From Haloferula luteola (GTDB lineage: Bacteria > Verrucomicrobiota > Verrucomicrobiia > Verrucomicrobiales > Akkermansiaceae), in the NCBI RefSeq assembly GCF_014201715.1, contig NZ_JACHFD010000025.1, positions 1 through 56,190 of the forward strand: a DNA stretch of 56,190 bases, read 5' to 3'. Under the pieces are notes generated by a model, which was given only the letters and a program-made list of their open reading frames with translations, was not told where the DNA came from and did not search any database. Position 1 is the stretch's first letter. Each line of letters starts with the position of its first letter. Positions 34,244 to 43,297 of the stretch are shown here, piece by piece. A program made the translations under genes and the position numbers.

Positions 34244-34840
34244 TTAGCGGCTGTCCGGGGAGGTATCCTGCGCGCGGTCGTTGACGATCAGGTTCCTCAA
34301 ATTCTCATTGCGATAGAGGATCGACAGTTCGGCTTCGCTCTGGTGGCGAAGCAGGTCCTCGATGCGGGTGAAGGCAATGAGCAGGAACAATCCGCGAACC
34401 GGCTCTCGGTGGTAGGAAGTGGTGACCGTGGAAAACTGATTGGAGACGGATTTTTCCTGATGATTGGCGGTGAGTGGACCGTGCTCGGCGGCGAGGCGTT
34501 TGCGCTCGGTGTGGAAGGCGGCTTCGAGAGACTCGGCGTCCGTTCCCTCTCCGCCGCGTGTTACCGTGATCTCGATCAGTCGCCCGTCCTCATAGCGGGC
34601 TTCGATGGAGCTGGCTTCGACGCCAGGAATGGTTCCTTTGTCGCGACGCAGTCGGATGACGCGCAGATGGGGAGAAGCGGCGGGCAGGTCGATGCTCACA
34701 TCCAGCTTTCGTTCGTCGGCCCAGGCGATCAAGCGCTCCGGCCGGTCGCCCCATTTCATGCCCAGCGGCGGCTCCAGGACGGCTTGAGCCGAGGCCAGCT
34801 TGGCCATGGCCAGGACGAGCACAAGAATCCGGAAAATCAT
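34244..34840 (-). CDS. Exported protein of unknown function
   Basis: A 198-residue protein with signal peptide MIFRILVLVLAMAKLASAQA, then VLEPPLGMKWGDRPERLIAW and DERKLDVSIDLPAASPHLRV. Further motifs include EASSIEARYEDGRLIEITVT and EAAFHTERKRLAAEHGPLTA, with a final hydrophobic strand PVRGLFLLIAFTRIEDLLRH. No family recognised. The plus-strand frame over the same bases (34229-34936) lacks a signal and a plausible composition, so the minus strand was chosen. It is inserted in opposite direction between the secreted block and the pilin-like genes. Confidence 0.6.
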   Translation of the reverse strand: MIFRILVLVLAMAKLASAQAVLEPPLGMKWGDRPERLIAWADERKLDVSIDLPAASPHLRVIRLRRDKGTIPGVEASSIEARYEDGRLIEITVTRGGEGTDAESLEAAFHTERKRLAAEHGPLTANHQEKSVSNQFSTVTTSYHREPVRGLFLLIAFTRIEDLLRHQSEAELSILYRNENLRNLIVNDRAQDTSPDSR

Positions 34841-34946
34841 GTCCCCACCATGCCGCGAGGCCCCATTCCCGGCAAGCGTCAGACCGCATCCCGGGCCGTG
34901 ATCGCGCGGGTTGCCAAGAAGCTCGAATTTGATTAGTATTCGTTAA

Positions 34947-35474
34947 GTGCTTGGAGCGCCCCATGTCCCCCGCCGGCCCTCCGCCAGTCGCCGTTTCTTC
35001 ACCCTGCGCCCCGCGAGGTCGCCCCGTGGATCGGTCCTGCTGGAGGCCACTTACGCCATGATGTTCCTGGCGGGGCTGTCGCTTGTCTTCATGAAGCTGG
35101 CGCTGAACATCACCGCGCCGCGACAGTGGACTCTCCAGCAAACGGTGACGGACGCCTATCTGACTTACGAGAAGTCCCTTGCGCAGCGGGCGCCGTTTTC
35201 TGAGGTGATTTCGGACGATTCTCTGTGGCCCATCTCACCCGAGAGCGCGGAGACCGAAGTGAGCCTAGGCTCACTGCCGGGGGGAATCGAACTGACCGGC
35301 ACGGTTTTTCGGACGCGGACGGCGGACACCAACAATTATCCGATTGATGGAGGGACCGGGACGACGACGACGAATCCGGCGGGAGTACGGACTTGGCATC
35401 TTCAGAGTCTGCTTTCCTACCAAATCGGGGACCGGACTTATGTGAAAACCCGAACGGTGGTTCGTTCGCAATGA
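34947..35474 (+). CDS. Pseudopilin-like protein
   Basis: A 175-residue protein. After a basic leader comes PRGSVLLEATYAMMFLAGLS, which fits a class III prepilin site: cleavage after Gly, hydrophobic helix, Glu at position +5. The mature protein is small, with the Thr/Gly/Asn-rich DGGTGTTTTNPAG and a final strand pair TWHLQSLLSYQIGDRTYVKT. No cysteines. The only in-frame start before this is GTG 34947, so the start is uncertain. The stop overlaps the next gene's ATG (35471), so the pair is translated together. It probably forms part of a pseudopilus or type II secretion-like fibre. Confidence 0.6.
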   Translation: MLGAPHVPRRPSASRRFFTLRPARSPRGSVLLEATYAMMFLAGLSLVFMKLALNITAPRQWTLQQTVTDAYLTYEKSLAQRAPFSEVISDDSLWPISPESAETEVSLGSLPGGIELTGTVFRTRTADTNNYPIDGGTGTTTTNPAGVRTWHLQSLLSYQIGDRTYVKTRTVVRSQ

Positions 35475-36004
35475 AGCGGGGACAGCCCATTTCTCGGCGC
35501 GGTTTCACGCTGATTGAGCTAACGCTGGCGATCATGATCGGCTTGGCGACGGCATCAATGACTCTGCTGCTGATGAACCAGCAACTGGCCTTCCTGCGGA
35601 TTTACAAAGCCCAGGATTTTCTGGTGCGGGAAGCGCCGCTGATCAACAGCTACGTGACCAAAGTCCTTGGAAGTGCCGAAGGATACCGACTTTACACCGA
35701 TATCGATAGTCTCAAGGGCGGAGGTAATCCCGTTCTGACAGGAGCCAAGGTGCTGGTACTTCGCTATCGCTTGCCGAGTGGCGGCATCAAGGCCGCTGTC
35801 TTGTCCTTCGAGGATCCTGGCGACGATTTTGATCGAGGGTTGTATTATCGTCTCTTGCCCGACTCTGGGAATATTGGAACTCCCGAGTGGGCCATCACCA
35901 AGGAGCCTGTCGATGTGACTTTTTCCATCGAGCAAGGTATCCTCCGCATGCGGTTGACGGGCCCCAATGGCGAAACGATCACCTATTCTGGAACTGAACA
36001 GTGA
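35471..36004 (+). CDS. Pseudopilin-like protein with classical prepilin motif
   Basis: A 177-residue protein starting MKRGQPISRRGFTLIELTLA: the GFTLIE motif is the class III prepilin peptidase site (cleavage after Gly, Phe +1, Glu +5) and the helix IMIGLATASMTLLLM follows. The rest is a small alpha/beta domain: FLVREAPLINSYVTKVLGSA, VLVLRYRLPSGGIKAAVLSF and a final strand region DVTFSIEQGILRMRLTG. It overlaps the previous gene by ATGA and the next by GTGA, giving one tight unit. Family features suggest a minor pseudopilin; a prepilin peptidase gene is not visible in the window. Confidence 0.75.
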   Translation: MKRGQPISRRGFTLIELTLAIMIGLATASMTLLLMNQQLAFLRIYKAQDFLVREAPLINSYVTKVLGSAEGYRLYTDIDSLKGGGNPVLTGAKVLVLRYRLPSGGIKAAVLSFEDPGDDFDRGLYYRLLPDSGNIGTPEWAITKEPVDVTFSIEQGILRMRLTGPNGETITYSGTEQ

Positions 36005-38214
36005 TGAAGCCTCTCTCTCGCAAACAGCCGGCCGGCTATATCTCATCCGTGGTGGTCCTCACCCTCGGGCTGACGGTGCTTTTGCTGATGCTGGCGACCT
36101 ATCGTTCGGCTTCGCGGGCGCAGACGGTGCAGGCCGAAGTGACCTTGCGGGGTGACTACGACACGAAAGAGGAGGCCGTCATCCGGGCCATCGTCCCACT
36201 GGCGGCCAACGCGGCGATGAAGTCGATGATGAACGGTTCGGACGCCAACAGTTCGAGTCGATCACCCCTGAGCTGGCAGAAGATATTTCGTCAGGCGATC
36301 CTCTCTTCGAATGCGGAGGAATCCGTGGATTCGGTGACTTTGCAGTCGGTGGGATTGGGGGCGGCGATCATCGGCAATCCAGGGGACTCGACGACTTGGG
36401 CGTCCTCGACATTTCGTGCTTACGATTCGTATGACAGCTATGCGATGCCGGGCATCGACAAAGATTTCGGCACCGATTTTCCGCCATCTCTCAACATTGA
36501 GTCCGCGACGATCAAGAATCTCGACCGGACCTATCCGATCATCTCCAGCAAAAAGCAGTATGGTGCACTGGCGGCCGGTCGAGTGGGCGCGGACACCGAT
36601 GACTATCCCCATTTCAATCTGATCCCGTATCCCGAGATTCGTTTCGGCTATGCGGAGGCCGGGGAAATGTTTGTGGCCAAGCGCAACTGGTGGGCCTTCA
36701 AAATGAATCTGGGCGACCAGCAAAAGACGCTGACTCAGGTGGAACGACGGGATCGAGAGTTCATTCTTTCCATCTATGAGGTGCCTTCCCAGTTGGCGAT
36801 TTCCGCGGAGGCCTTTGCGGTGATCGGTGCTTATGAGGATGGGAATCCTTGGCAGAATGCGAATATTGAGGGTGGGGTTTTCGCTTCGCGGGCGAGTATC
36901 CAATCCGGTATCAGTCTTGAGCGAGTGTCCGGTCGCAATGGGCTCGAAATCGATGAGGATGTGACGATCGGTGGCAATGCGCTGGTGGGAGATACTTCGT
37001 CGACAGGATTGATTTCCTCCGACTTCTCAGGGAGTGCTGGCACGACACCGTTCACACCGGGGGTTCGTGAGAAATATGAGGTCACTCATGGGGATTTCAT
37101 GCCTGTTTCCCTGTCCTCCGAAAGTGGTCGTGCGGCATTCATTCCCATCAACCGGGGAGAAGAGTTCTTTGATCGCTTTGCAGGTTCCGACGCCAGCCAG
37201 ACGATTTCTCCAACCTCTTGGGATGACTACACGGTCGGGGCACGGCAGTGCGCGATGAGCATCGACATCACCGATGTCGCCAGCAGCACGGATCCGACAC
37301 CGACCGAGCTCACCTTTCGGTATCAAAAGGGCGGGGTGACGGAATCGCTGGTGCTCGATCTGAATCAAGGCGCCGCGGCCGGGTTGCCCTCGGGGTTCAT
37401 CCGTTGCTGCGCGGAACACGAAACGGTCGAGTTTCCCTATCCGGTCGACGTCGCCTACGGGATCAACGGGGAATACTACTATCAATATGGTGTGAGTGGT
37501 TCGGTCACCTTTGAGAATGACCGCTTTGGCGACCCCGCCTATGGAACTTTGAAAGAGGGTTACTACCGTCCGAGCTTTGCTCACGAAATTGCCTATCTGG
37601 GAACCTCGCAGCCGTGCATCACCCTCTATCCCGAGCGGTTCAAAGAGTTGCTGGCCAACTTAGGCGCGGATGGACCTGAAGTGAACAATTCGATCTCCAT
37701 CAATGCCAACTACAAGGAGAACGCGTTCATCAAAAAGCCGTCGATTCCCTGCACGGATTCTGACTACGGAGTGATTCTTCGGGAGTGCAGTGATTTGAGC
37801 TCGTTCACTCGTGGATTTTCCGTGGTGACGAACCTGCGTTTGTATATTGCCGATGATTTCAATCAGGTTCCCATCACCCCACCGGCGGGGAGTGGGCTTG
37901 AGGAGCCCTTTTATCCTCCGTGCTCAATGTTTGCTCCGGAGAAACGCTATGGGGCGGAAAATGATCCCTACGCGCTGAAAATATCAGGGCAATTGGGGAG
38001 TCTTGCGGGGGGCGCCGTCGCGGCGGATCAATCGGTCCACCTCCTCGATATGAAGGCGGCCTCCAGCACCGCCATGGAGCACGACAAGGTGGAGGTGAAT
38101 CTGGCGCCGATCCGGCATCCAGCGGCTTTGCCGCCGATCACCATGATGAACTGGCTGGTGGTGATCGAGGAGCGGCGGCCGGAAGCCTACGAAGGAACGG
38201 CCGTCTCCCCATGA
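36001..38214 (+). CDS. Large pilin-associated membrane protein
   Basis: A 737-residue protein whose N terminus SRKQPAGYISSVVVLTLGLT continues into VLLLMLATYRSASR, a single membrane helix that resembles PilX-like minor pilins, though the Glu at +5 is absent. It is followed by a very large exported part: FEFNLIP-like beta strands, YPEIRFGYAEAGEMFVAKRN, GHYEVPSQLA-like segments, ANIEGGVFASRASIQSGISL and a long Thr/Ser-rich region, with cysteines near residues 418, 466, 467 and 538. The start GTG 36001 is immediately followed by an in-frame ATG at 36004. It overlaps the previous pseudopilin gene by GTGA. It may be the tip or adhesive component of the pseudopilus, as large PilY-like or PilX-like proteins are elsewhere; unproven. 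Confidence 0.55.
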   Translation: MMKPLSRKQPAGYISSVVVLTLGLTVLLLMLATYRSASRAQTVQAEVTLRGDYDTKEEAVIRAIVPLAANAAMKSMMNGSDANSSSRSPLSWQKIFRQAILSSNAEESVDSVTLQSVGLGAAIIGNPGDSTTWASSTFRAYDSYDSYAMPGIDKDFGTDFPPSLNIESATIKNLDRTYPIISSKKQYGALAAGRVGADTDDYPHFNLIPYPEIRFGYAEAGEMFVAKRNWWAFKMNLGDQQKTLTQVERRDREFILSIYEVPSQLAISAEAFAVIGAYEDGNPWQNANIEGGVFASRASIQSGISLERVSGRNGLEIDEDVTIGGNALVGDTSSTGLISSDFSGSAGTTPFTPGVREKYEVTHGDFMPVSLSSESGRAAFIPINRGEEFFDRFAGSDASQTISPTSWDDYTVGARQCAMSIDITDVASSTDPTPTELTFRYQKGGVTESLVLDLNQGAAAGLPSGFIRCCAEHETVEFPYPVDVAYGINGEYYYQYGVSGSVTFENDRFGDPAYGTLKEGYYRPSFAHEIAYLGTSQPCITLYPERFKELLANLGADGPEVNNSISINANYKENAFIKKPSIPCTDSDYGVILRECSDLSSFTRGFSVVTNLRLYIADDFNQVPITPPAGSGLEEPFYPPCSMFAPEKRYGAENDPYALKISGQLGSLAGGAVAADQSVHLLDMKAASSTAMEHDKVEVNLAPIRHPAALPPITMMNWLVVIEERRPEAYEGTAVSP

Positions 38215-38248
38215 TCCAGCGGGGAGCCGATGGGAAGCGGTCGATTTT

Positions 38249-38950
38249 TCAGGGAAGATAGAGGATGCGTCCGCAGGTCTCGCACTGCACGATTTCCTGG
38301 TCTCCCTGCAGTTTGACGAGAGTGGCGGCGATCAATTTGACGTGGCAACCGCCACATTGGCCATGCTCGGTGGGAACGACCGCCATCCCGCCCTTCTTTT
38401 TGAGCAAGCGCTCGTAGAGGTGGAACAGTTCGGGATCATTCTTCTCGGCGAGCTGGGCGCGTTCGGCACGGGTTTCGTCGATCTGGGCCTGGAGGTTCTT
38501 TTTGCGGGTCGCGAGCATCGCCAGGTCTTCGTCGACGATGGTTTGTGACTGGGCGAGGGAGGATTCGGCCTCCGTCTGTTTGTTTTTCAGCGCATCGCCC
38601 TTTTCCATGATTTCGAGGAGGTTGGTTTCGATGCGATCGACCTCGGCGAGGTAGCGCTCCACCTCATTGCCCAAGGCGCGGAATTCCTCGTTCTTGCGCG
38701 TGTCGAATTGCTGCTGACGGAGCCTTGAAATCGTGTTCTTGCGGGTATCGATATCGATCTCGAGGTTTTTGGCGGCGACGCCATTTTGCTGCACCTCGGC
38801 TTTGGCCTTGGCGACGGCAGCGAGGTCGGATTCCAGCCGGTTTTTTGCCCGGGCTTCCTCGGTTGGGATTTTGGCGAGTTGGGCCTCAAGATCGGACAAA
38901 CGGCGGTCTCGGTCCTGAACGACCAAAAGAGCCTCAATGCTAGGAATCAT
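38249..38950 (-). CDS. CT398-like coiled-coil zinc-ribbon protein
   Basis: A 233-residue protein of the CT398 type. Residues 1-170 form a long coiled coil rich in Glu, Ala, Lys and Arg (DRRLSDLEAQLAKIPTEEAR, NTISRLRQQQFDTRKNEEF). The C-terminal domain has HGQCGGCHVKLIA and CETCGRILYLP, two CxxC knuckles of a C4-type zinc ribbon. The role in bacteria is uncertain; the chlamydial member CT398 interacts with sigma-54 and secretion components. The gene starts at ATG 38950, back to back with the next gene on the other strand. Confidence 0.85.
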   Translation of the reverse strand: MIPSIEALLVVQDRDRRLSDLEAQLAKIPTEEARAKNRLESDLAAVAKAKAEVQQNGVAAKNLEIDIDTRKNTISRLRQQQFDTRKNEEFRALGNEVERYLAEVDRIETNLLEIMEKGDALKNKQTEAESSLAQSQTIVDEDLAMLATRKKNLQAQIDETRAERAQLAEKNDPELFHLYERLLKKKGGMAVVPTEHGQCGGCHVKLIAATLVKLQGDQEIVQCETCGRILYLP

Positions 38951-39039
38951 GTCTGGACAGTGAAGAAACGCTCAACTTGGAGCAAGCCCGGCGGACGGGG
39001 ATTGCATTGTTTCCGATCTCAGGTGCAATCTCGGGCGCG

Positions 39040-40635
39040 ATGGATCTCCCCTCAGACCAGTCAGATAAGATCTCAATCCGGTGTCCCCAATGCACCCAAC
39101 GGTTCAAGGTGCCGACGGAGTTTGTGGGGAAGATGGTGGAATGCGGCAGTTGCGATGCCCGGTTCCGCGTCACGGATGAAGTGATGGGGCGGATCAAACG
39201 CTTCTATCCCGGGGAAAACCGAGACCCTCGTCTTGAGCGGTTCAGCCGGGTTCCGATGAAGTCGGGTCCGATGCCTCAGTTTCAAGCGGCGCCAGCGATG
39301 GCCAATCCTGAGGTTTCTCGGCCGATTCGGACGTTTTCGCCCTTGCGCCTGATGTTGGGAATCGCGTCAGGGATCTTTATCCTGCTGATTGGGATGATTT
39401 TGGTGGTGGGAGGGGAGCCCGGACGATTGCTCGATGGCGCTTCGATGGCCAAGCGCCTGATTCTCGCGGGTTTTGGCGGTTTGATCGGCACGATCCTCCT
39501 GATCGTGGCCAACCCTTGGGCGAAAAAGAAGGGATTGGCGGGCGGCCTGGTCGCCACGCTTTTGCTGTCGGTTTTGCCGTTCCTTTTCAAAACGGGATTG
39601 CCGGATGCTGAGCGCACTCCCTCGGCGGCTGCGCCCACGCCCTTTGTTCCGGTCGATCCGGCTTCTGGAGATCCGCTCGCGGCTCTGAAGGAGGAGATGA
39701 CCTATTCCAAGTTGGGAGAAGCCATTGAGAACTATGGCCCGACCGGCCAGAAAGACGGGGTTTCTGCGGTGGGGGTCTGGTTGCGCGATGTGCGGGAGTA
39801 TAACAAGGATTTGATTGTCAAATACTTGATTCGGCAGACGCATGCAGGAGACAAGTCATGGGCCTACAGTCGTCCTCCTTCCGATTACTTGGTGGTGTTG
39901 CACGATGTCGCTCCCGATCTCAAGGCTTTGGCTCGCACCTGTCAGGCATTTGGACAGGTGGGTCGAACCATCGATGAGTTGCAGGTGGTGGAGGTGAAGG
40001 TGGACAACGAGCGCTTCGTCGCAGGTCCGATCGATAAACTGACCAATCCGGAAGATCCCTCGTTTTACGAACTCAATCGGCGGGAACTTGAGAGCATCGA
40101 CAGCACCCGGGTGGAGCAAGCCGTGCGGCGTTTGTCGAATGCGCCCCCTACCCAATATCGGACCGACATCAGTCGGAGGTTGAGTGAGTTGCTGGAGAAT
40201 GCGGATGCCGATTTGGCGGAGAATCTTTCCGAGGCATTGATGAAGTGGTCGGAACCGGGAGATGGTGCCGCAGAGGCCGTCCATGCGGCTGCCAAACGAA
40301 TCGCACGGGCCAAAAAAGAGGTTCCCCGGCCGATGATTGAGTTCTTGGTCGCGGTGAAGGATGAGCGAGCGATCGATTTCATTCAGGAGTTGTGGCTCAA
40401 GAAGCCGCGCGACTGGGAGGCTCTATACGGCGACATGGGACCGAGCATTGAAGCCTCGGTGATCAGTGCATTGCCGGGCGATTCTCTCTTGCTTCGAATG
40501 TCAGCGATCCGCTTGTTGGGGCGCGTCGGGAGCGCTCGCTCGCTTCCGACCTTGCAGTCCATGAAATCCGAGTCGGAGGGAGAAATCCTCGTCCAGATCA
40601 ATCAAGCCATCGCCGAGATCCAAGGCAGGCAGTGA
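39040..40635 (+). CDS. Membrane protein with N-terminal zinc ribbon and helical repeats
   Basis: A 531-residue protein. Residues 9-45 form a MJ0042-like zinc ribbon (IRCPQCTQRFKVPTEFVGKM, then VECGSCDARFRV). A Pro-rich linker leads to about three hydrophobic helices (LMLGIASGIFILLIGMILVV, LILAGFGGLIGTILLIVANP, LVATLLLSVLPFLF), and the rest (about residues 225-531) is soluble, with HEAT-like helices near the end (SAIRLLGRVGSARSLPTLQS). The first ribbon and transmembrane part recur in PVC bacteria in front of different domains. Function unknown. An earlier ATG at 38977 adds 21 polar residues. It ends 22 bases before tRNA-Leu. Confidence 0.6.
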   Translation: MDLPSDQSDKISIRCPQCTQRFKVPTEFVGKMVECGSCDARFRVTDEVMGRIKRFYPGENRDPRLERFSRVPMKSGPMPQFQAAPAMANPEVSRPIRTFSPLRLMLGIASGIFILLIGMILVVGGEPGRLLDGASMAKRLILAGFGGLIGTILLIVANPWAKKKGLAGGLVATLLLSVLPFLFKTGLPDAERTPSAAAPTPFVPVDPASGDPLAALKEEMTYSKLGEAIENYGPTGQKDGVSAVGVWLRDVREYNKDLIVKYLIRQTHAGDKSWAYSRPPSDYLVVLHDVAPDLKALARTCQAFGQVGRTIDELQVVEVKVDNERFVAGPIDKLTNPEDPSFYELNRRELESIDSTRVEQAVRRLSNAPPTQYRTDISRRLSELLENADADLAENLSEALMKWSEPGDGAAEAVHAAAKRIARAKKEVPRPMIEFLVAVKDERAIDFIQELWLKKPRDWEALYGDMGPSIEASVISALPGDSLLLRMSAIRLLGRVGSARSLPTLQSMKSESEGEILVQINQAIAEIQGRQ

Positions 40636-40656
40636 ACTGAGGCAGATCATTGCAAA

Positions 40657-40741
40657 GCCACCGTGGCGGAATGGCAGACGCCGCGGACTTAAAATCCGTT
40701 GCCGGGCAACCGGCGTGGGGGTTCGAGTCCCCCCGGTGGCA
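40657..40741 (+). tRNA. tRNA-Leu (anticodon UAA)
   Basis: Acceptor GCCACCG pairs with CGGTGGC; anticodon stem GCGGA/TCCGT closes loop CTTAAAA, giving UAA; a variable arm (GCCGGGCAACCGGC) and T loop TTCGAGT follow. 85 bases; CCA is not encoded. It marks the left edge of the mobile-element region, which starts within about 70 bases of its 3' end. Confidence 0.94.
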
Positions 40742-40810
40742 CTTATAAGCAGTGAGTTGCGAGGTGTTGCTCTTGGAGAGAGTGGCGTTCTGTTCCGTAT
40801 TCTGCCCTAA

Positions 40811-40988
40811 AAAATCGGAACGAGGGAGAAGCGGACCTACTTCGAAGTAGTGAGTCTGCTCTACAAGTGGCTGAACCGTCGCAGTCAACGGCGTTCGATG
40901 ACGTGGGCGCAGTTCACGCGTCGGCTGCCCGGCTGGGAGTTACCGCCGCCGCGTGTGGTGGAGCTTCCCCTGAAAGACGGATTGAACC
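40811..40988 (+). pseudogene. Group II intron reverse transcriptase/maturase, C-terminal fragment
   Basis: In frame from 40811 the sequence reads KIGTRERKRTYFEVVSLLYK, then WLNRRSQRRSMTWAQF and RRLPGWELPPPRVVELPLK. LYKWLNRRSQRRSxxW is the hallmark of the maturase C terminus in bacterial group II intron proteins. A stop lies just before 40811 and no RT motifs precede it, so only about 60 C-terminal residues are left. IS66 is inserted at 40988/40989; past it the frame resumes for a few codons (PSAKPA, then TGA near 43314), after which intron domain V follows. The fragment is dead. Confidence 0.72.
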
Positions 40989-41006
40989 GTAAGCGTCGTA
41001 AATCCA

Positions 41007-42608
41007 TCAACTGCGCTGACGCCGGACGGGATGATCGGCTTGCGATAAGGCGGCTTCGCTGCTCCCGGCCGCGGCGCGGCGCTCTGCGGCGATCCGTAAG
41101 GGGGTCAACGCTGCCGCTTGTTCCGGCGTGGCATCGACCGGCAGGCGCGTGATGACTTCCACCAGGTAGCCCTCCGGGTCGAGGTCGTGGATCCGGCAGT
41201 TGGCCAGCAGCGTGTAGATCAGTGCGTGATTCGAACCGGCTTCCAGACTTCCGAAAAACAGGTAGTTCTTCAGACCCAGCTTGGCCGGCCGGATCAGGTT
41301 CTCAACCAGGTTGGTGTCGAGCTCCAGGGCCCCGTCCTCCAGGCAGACGGCGAACTTGTCCCACTGGTTGAGCGCGTAGGTGATCGCCTTGCCGATGTCG
41401 CTGGCGGGCAGATGCGCGCCTTGCGCCTCGCACAGGAGCGCGAGGAGTTTATCGGCGATCGGCCGGCTGCGGGCCCGCCGGATCAGCCCCCGGCACGGGG
41501 GCGGGGCTCCGCTTTGGCCCATCTGCCGCTCGATTCGGTAGAGCCGCTAGATGTGGAGCAGCACCGGCAGGGTGACTCCGGGCGCCGTGTCTCCGAGTTC
41601 GACGAACTTGTGGCGGATGTGTGCGAGGCAGCTGGCGTGGCGGAGGCCGTGCGCCCCGGTCACCGCGTCGTAGACGCCATAGCCGTCGGTGTGGAAGGTG
41701 CCCCGCCAGGCGATGGTGTTGGTTTCGGGGTCGTGGCCAAGGAAAGCCAGAAGGCAGCCTGCGCCGCGGCCGGGGTGCCAGTCAAAGTAGCAGGTGCCGC
41801 CACCGATGTCGCGGTAGACCCAGAGACGGCCTTCGCGGGTGGCCCCATGGCCGGGGTCGAGATCGTTCATGGGCGTCTCGTCGATCTGCAGTTCATCGGC
41901 GAGCAGGACCTCCGCCCGCATCGCAGAACCCAGCGGGGCGAGGTGGCCGAGGGTGGCGTGGGTCCAGCCGTTGAGCGTCTGCCGGCCGAGGTCGATACCG
42001 TCCCGTCTCTTGAAACGCTTCGTCTGGCGGTGGTGCGGCAGGTGGTCCTCGTAATTAATTGTCGGCAATGATCTGCGCGGCCAGCGCGGGGGGAACCAGG
42101 GTGCCGGGAATGGAGGGCCGCGGTGCCGGGGCGATGAGCGGCGGCAGGCTGCGGTCGACCCTGTGGCGGTATTTCTCGCGCACCTTGCGCCGCCAGAAGA
42201 TCTCGGCGCGTATGACATCGAGTTCGTCGTGGTGCTTCTCGCCGATCTTCTCCCAGTCCTGCGGGCTGGCGAGGACCTCGCCGGGCACGATCACCTCGTC
42301 GAAGACGACCTTGAGGTTGGCGGGAAACAGCTCAGCCTTGGTGCGGCGTTTGGCGTTCCCTCCCCCGGTGCGGATGTTTCGCCGCTTTGCTCCGGAGGAG
42401 GCGCCGGTCTTCCCAGCACGATCTCGTCGAAGAGGAGCTGGAGCTGGGCGGGGTCGAGTTTCTCGTTGCTGGAGCCGAAGAGCCGTTGCTGGAGGCTGGC
42501 AATGATCTTGTCCTTGCGGGCGATCTCGGCTTCCAGAGCCGGGATGCGCACGACTTCCGTCTCCAGGGCGTCGAGCTTCGCGAGATCGGGTGGAGCGGGT
42601 TCGACCAT
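41007..42608 (-). pseudogene. tnpC: IS66 transposase TnpC, broken
   Basis: All parts of an IS66 TnpC are present but in three frames. The N terminus reads ALEAEIARKDKIIASLQQRL and FGSSNEKLDPAQLQLLFDE. After a frameshift near 42350 comes GEKHHDELDVIRAEIFWRRK and APALAAQIIADN-like sequence. At about 42055 a 4-bp AATT duplication (AATTAATT) shifts the frame again to YEDHLPHHRQTKRFKRRDGI, with the DDE catalytic domain following (LADELQIDETPM, WHPGRGAGCLLAFL, HTDGYGVYDAV). An in-frame amber TAG at 41549-41547 then cuts it before the last part (ELDTNLVENLIRPAKLGLKN). At least three lesions, so no active transposase. Confidence 0.85.
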
Positions 42609-42657
42609 TGGATGAGTAGTAGCACGGGACGTGCCCTTCCTCCGGAACTTTTCCGCT

Positions 42658-43017
42658 TCACTCGGGACGCTCGTACCACGGCTTGAAGTAGGCGCCCCTC
42701 AGATCGACGCCATCGACGAGCAACTGCAGGGCCTCGGCGTGGAGCCGGATGCGCCGCTGGCCTGGCTCGCTGGGTGCCGGCCAGCTGAACCGGCCCTTTT
42801 CCAAACGCTTCGCCGCGACCCAGGTGCCCGTTCCGTCGAAGTCCAGCAGTTTCACTCGGTTGCGACGCTTGTTGGTGAAAGCGAAGAGCGCGTCGCGGGC
42901 CGGCGTGAGCCGAAGTTGTTCGGTCGCCAGCGTGTGGAGGCCGTTGAAGGACTTGCGCATGTCGCAGGGCTCGAGCGCGAGGAAGACCTTCAGCTTGCCG
43001 TTGGCGAGACTCGGCAC
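42658..43017 (-). CDS. tnpB: IS66 accessory protein TnpB
   Basis: A 119-residue, apparently intact IS66 Orf2/TnpB protein: KVFLALEPCDMRKSFNGLHT and KRRNRVKLLDFDGTGTWVAA, then KRLEKGRFSWP are family hallmarks. TnpB is required for IS66 transposition with TnpA and TnpC; its exact job is unclear. It ends 50 bases before the remains of tnpC and overlaps the end of tnpA by 28 bases. Confidence 0.85.
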   Translation of the reverse strand: MPSLANGKLKVFLALEPCDMRKSFNGLHTLATEQLRLTPARDALFAFTNKRRNRVKLLDFDGTGTWVAAKRLEKGRFSWPAPSEPGQRRIRLHAEALQLLVDGVDLRGAYFKPWYERPE

Positions 43018-43229
43018 GACCGGACTCCCTTACGTGCGAGGTGGTGGCGGAAGGCGGCAATGAACTCGGCGGCCAGAGGGATGGCGCCCTCGTCGGCGAG
43101 CAGCAGCGAAAAGCCCTCGCGGAACTCGATCACCAGCCGAGGCTGAGAGACGCGCGGAAACTCGACTTCGGCGAAGTGGAAGCAGGTGCATTGCAGTGAC
43201 CGCGCGGGGCGGCGGGTGGATCTGGACAT
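42990..43229 (-). CDS. tnpA: IS66 accessory protein TnpA-like
   Basis: A 79-residue protein with RLVIEFREGFSLLLADEGAI then PLAAEFIAAFRHHL, the strand-helix pattern of the small IS66 accessory protein. It overlaps tnpB by 28 bases, as is usual in the family. The Arg/Cys-rich N terminus (STRRPARSLQCTC) is less conserved. Identity as TnpA depends on position in the element as much as on sequence. Confidence 0.6.
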   Translation of the reverse strand: MSRSTRRPARSLQCTCFHFAEVEFPRVSQPRLVIEFREGFSLLLADEGAIPLAAEFIAAFRHHLARKGVRSCRVSPTAS

Positions 43230-43297
43230 CCCGGCGATGTTGGCAGGTCAAGCGGCCGCACGGTAGGGGGTCGATTTTACGACACTTACATTGAACC

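Larger units (their letters stand above)
40989..43289 (-). mobile_element. IS66-family insertion sequence with 8-bp target duplication
   Basis: A 2301-bp element ends in inverted repeats GTAAGCGTCGTAAA (left, from 40989) and GTAAGTGTCGTAAAA (right, reverse strand, to 43289), beginning GTAAG as IS66 does. It is flanked by a perfect 8-bp duplication, ATTGAACC (40981-40988 and 43290-43297), the length made by IS66 transposition. Contents are tnpA, tnpB and a broken tnpC, all minus strand. It interrupts the C terminus of a group II intron protein. Confidence 0.9.

Noticed and set aside
34229..34936. Plus-strand frame of 235 residues
   Set aside because: The minus-strand frame over the same bases has a signal peptide and a better composition.
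31720..38214. Direct assignment to Verru_Chthon cassette proteins A-D
   Set aside because: The prepilin-like layout is similar, but gene number, lengths and motifs do not match what I recall, so I left the name out of the calls.
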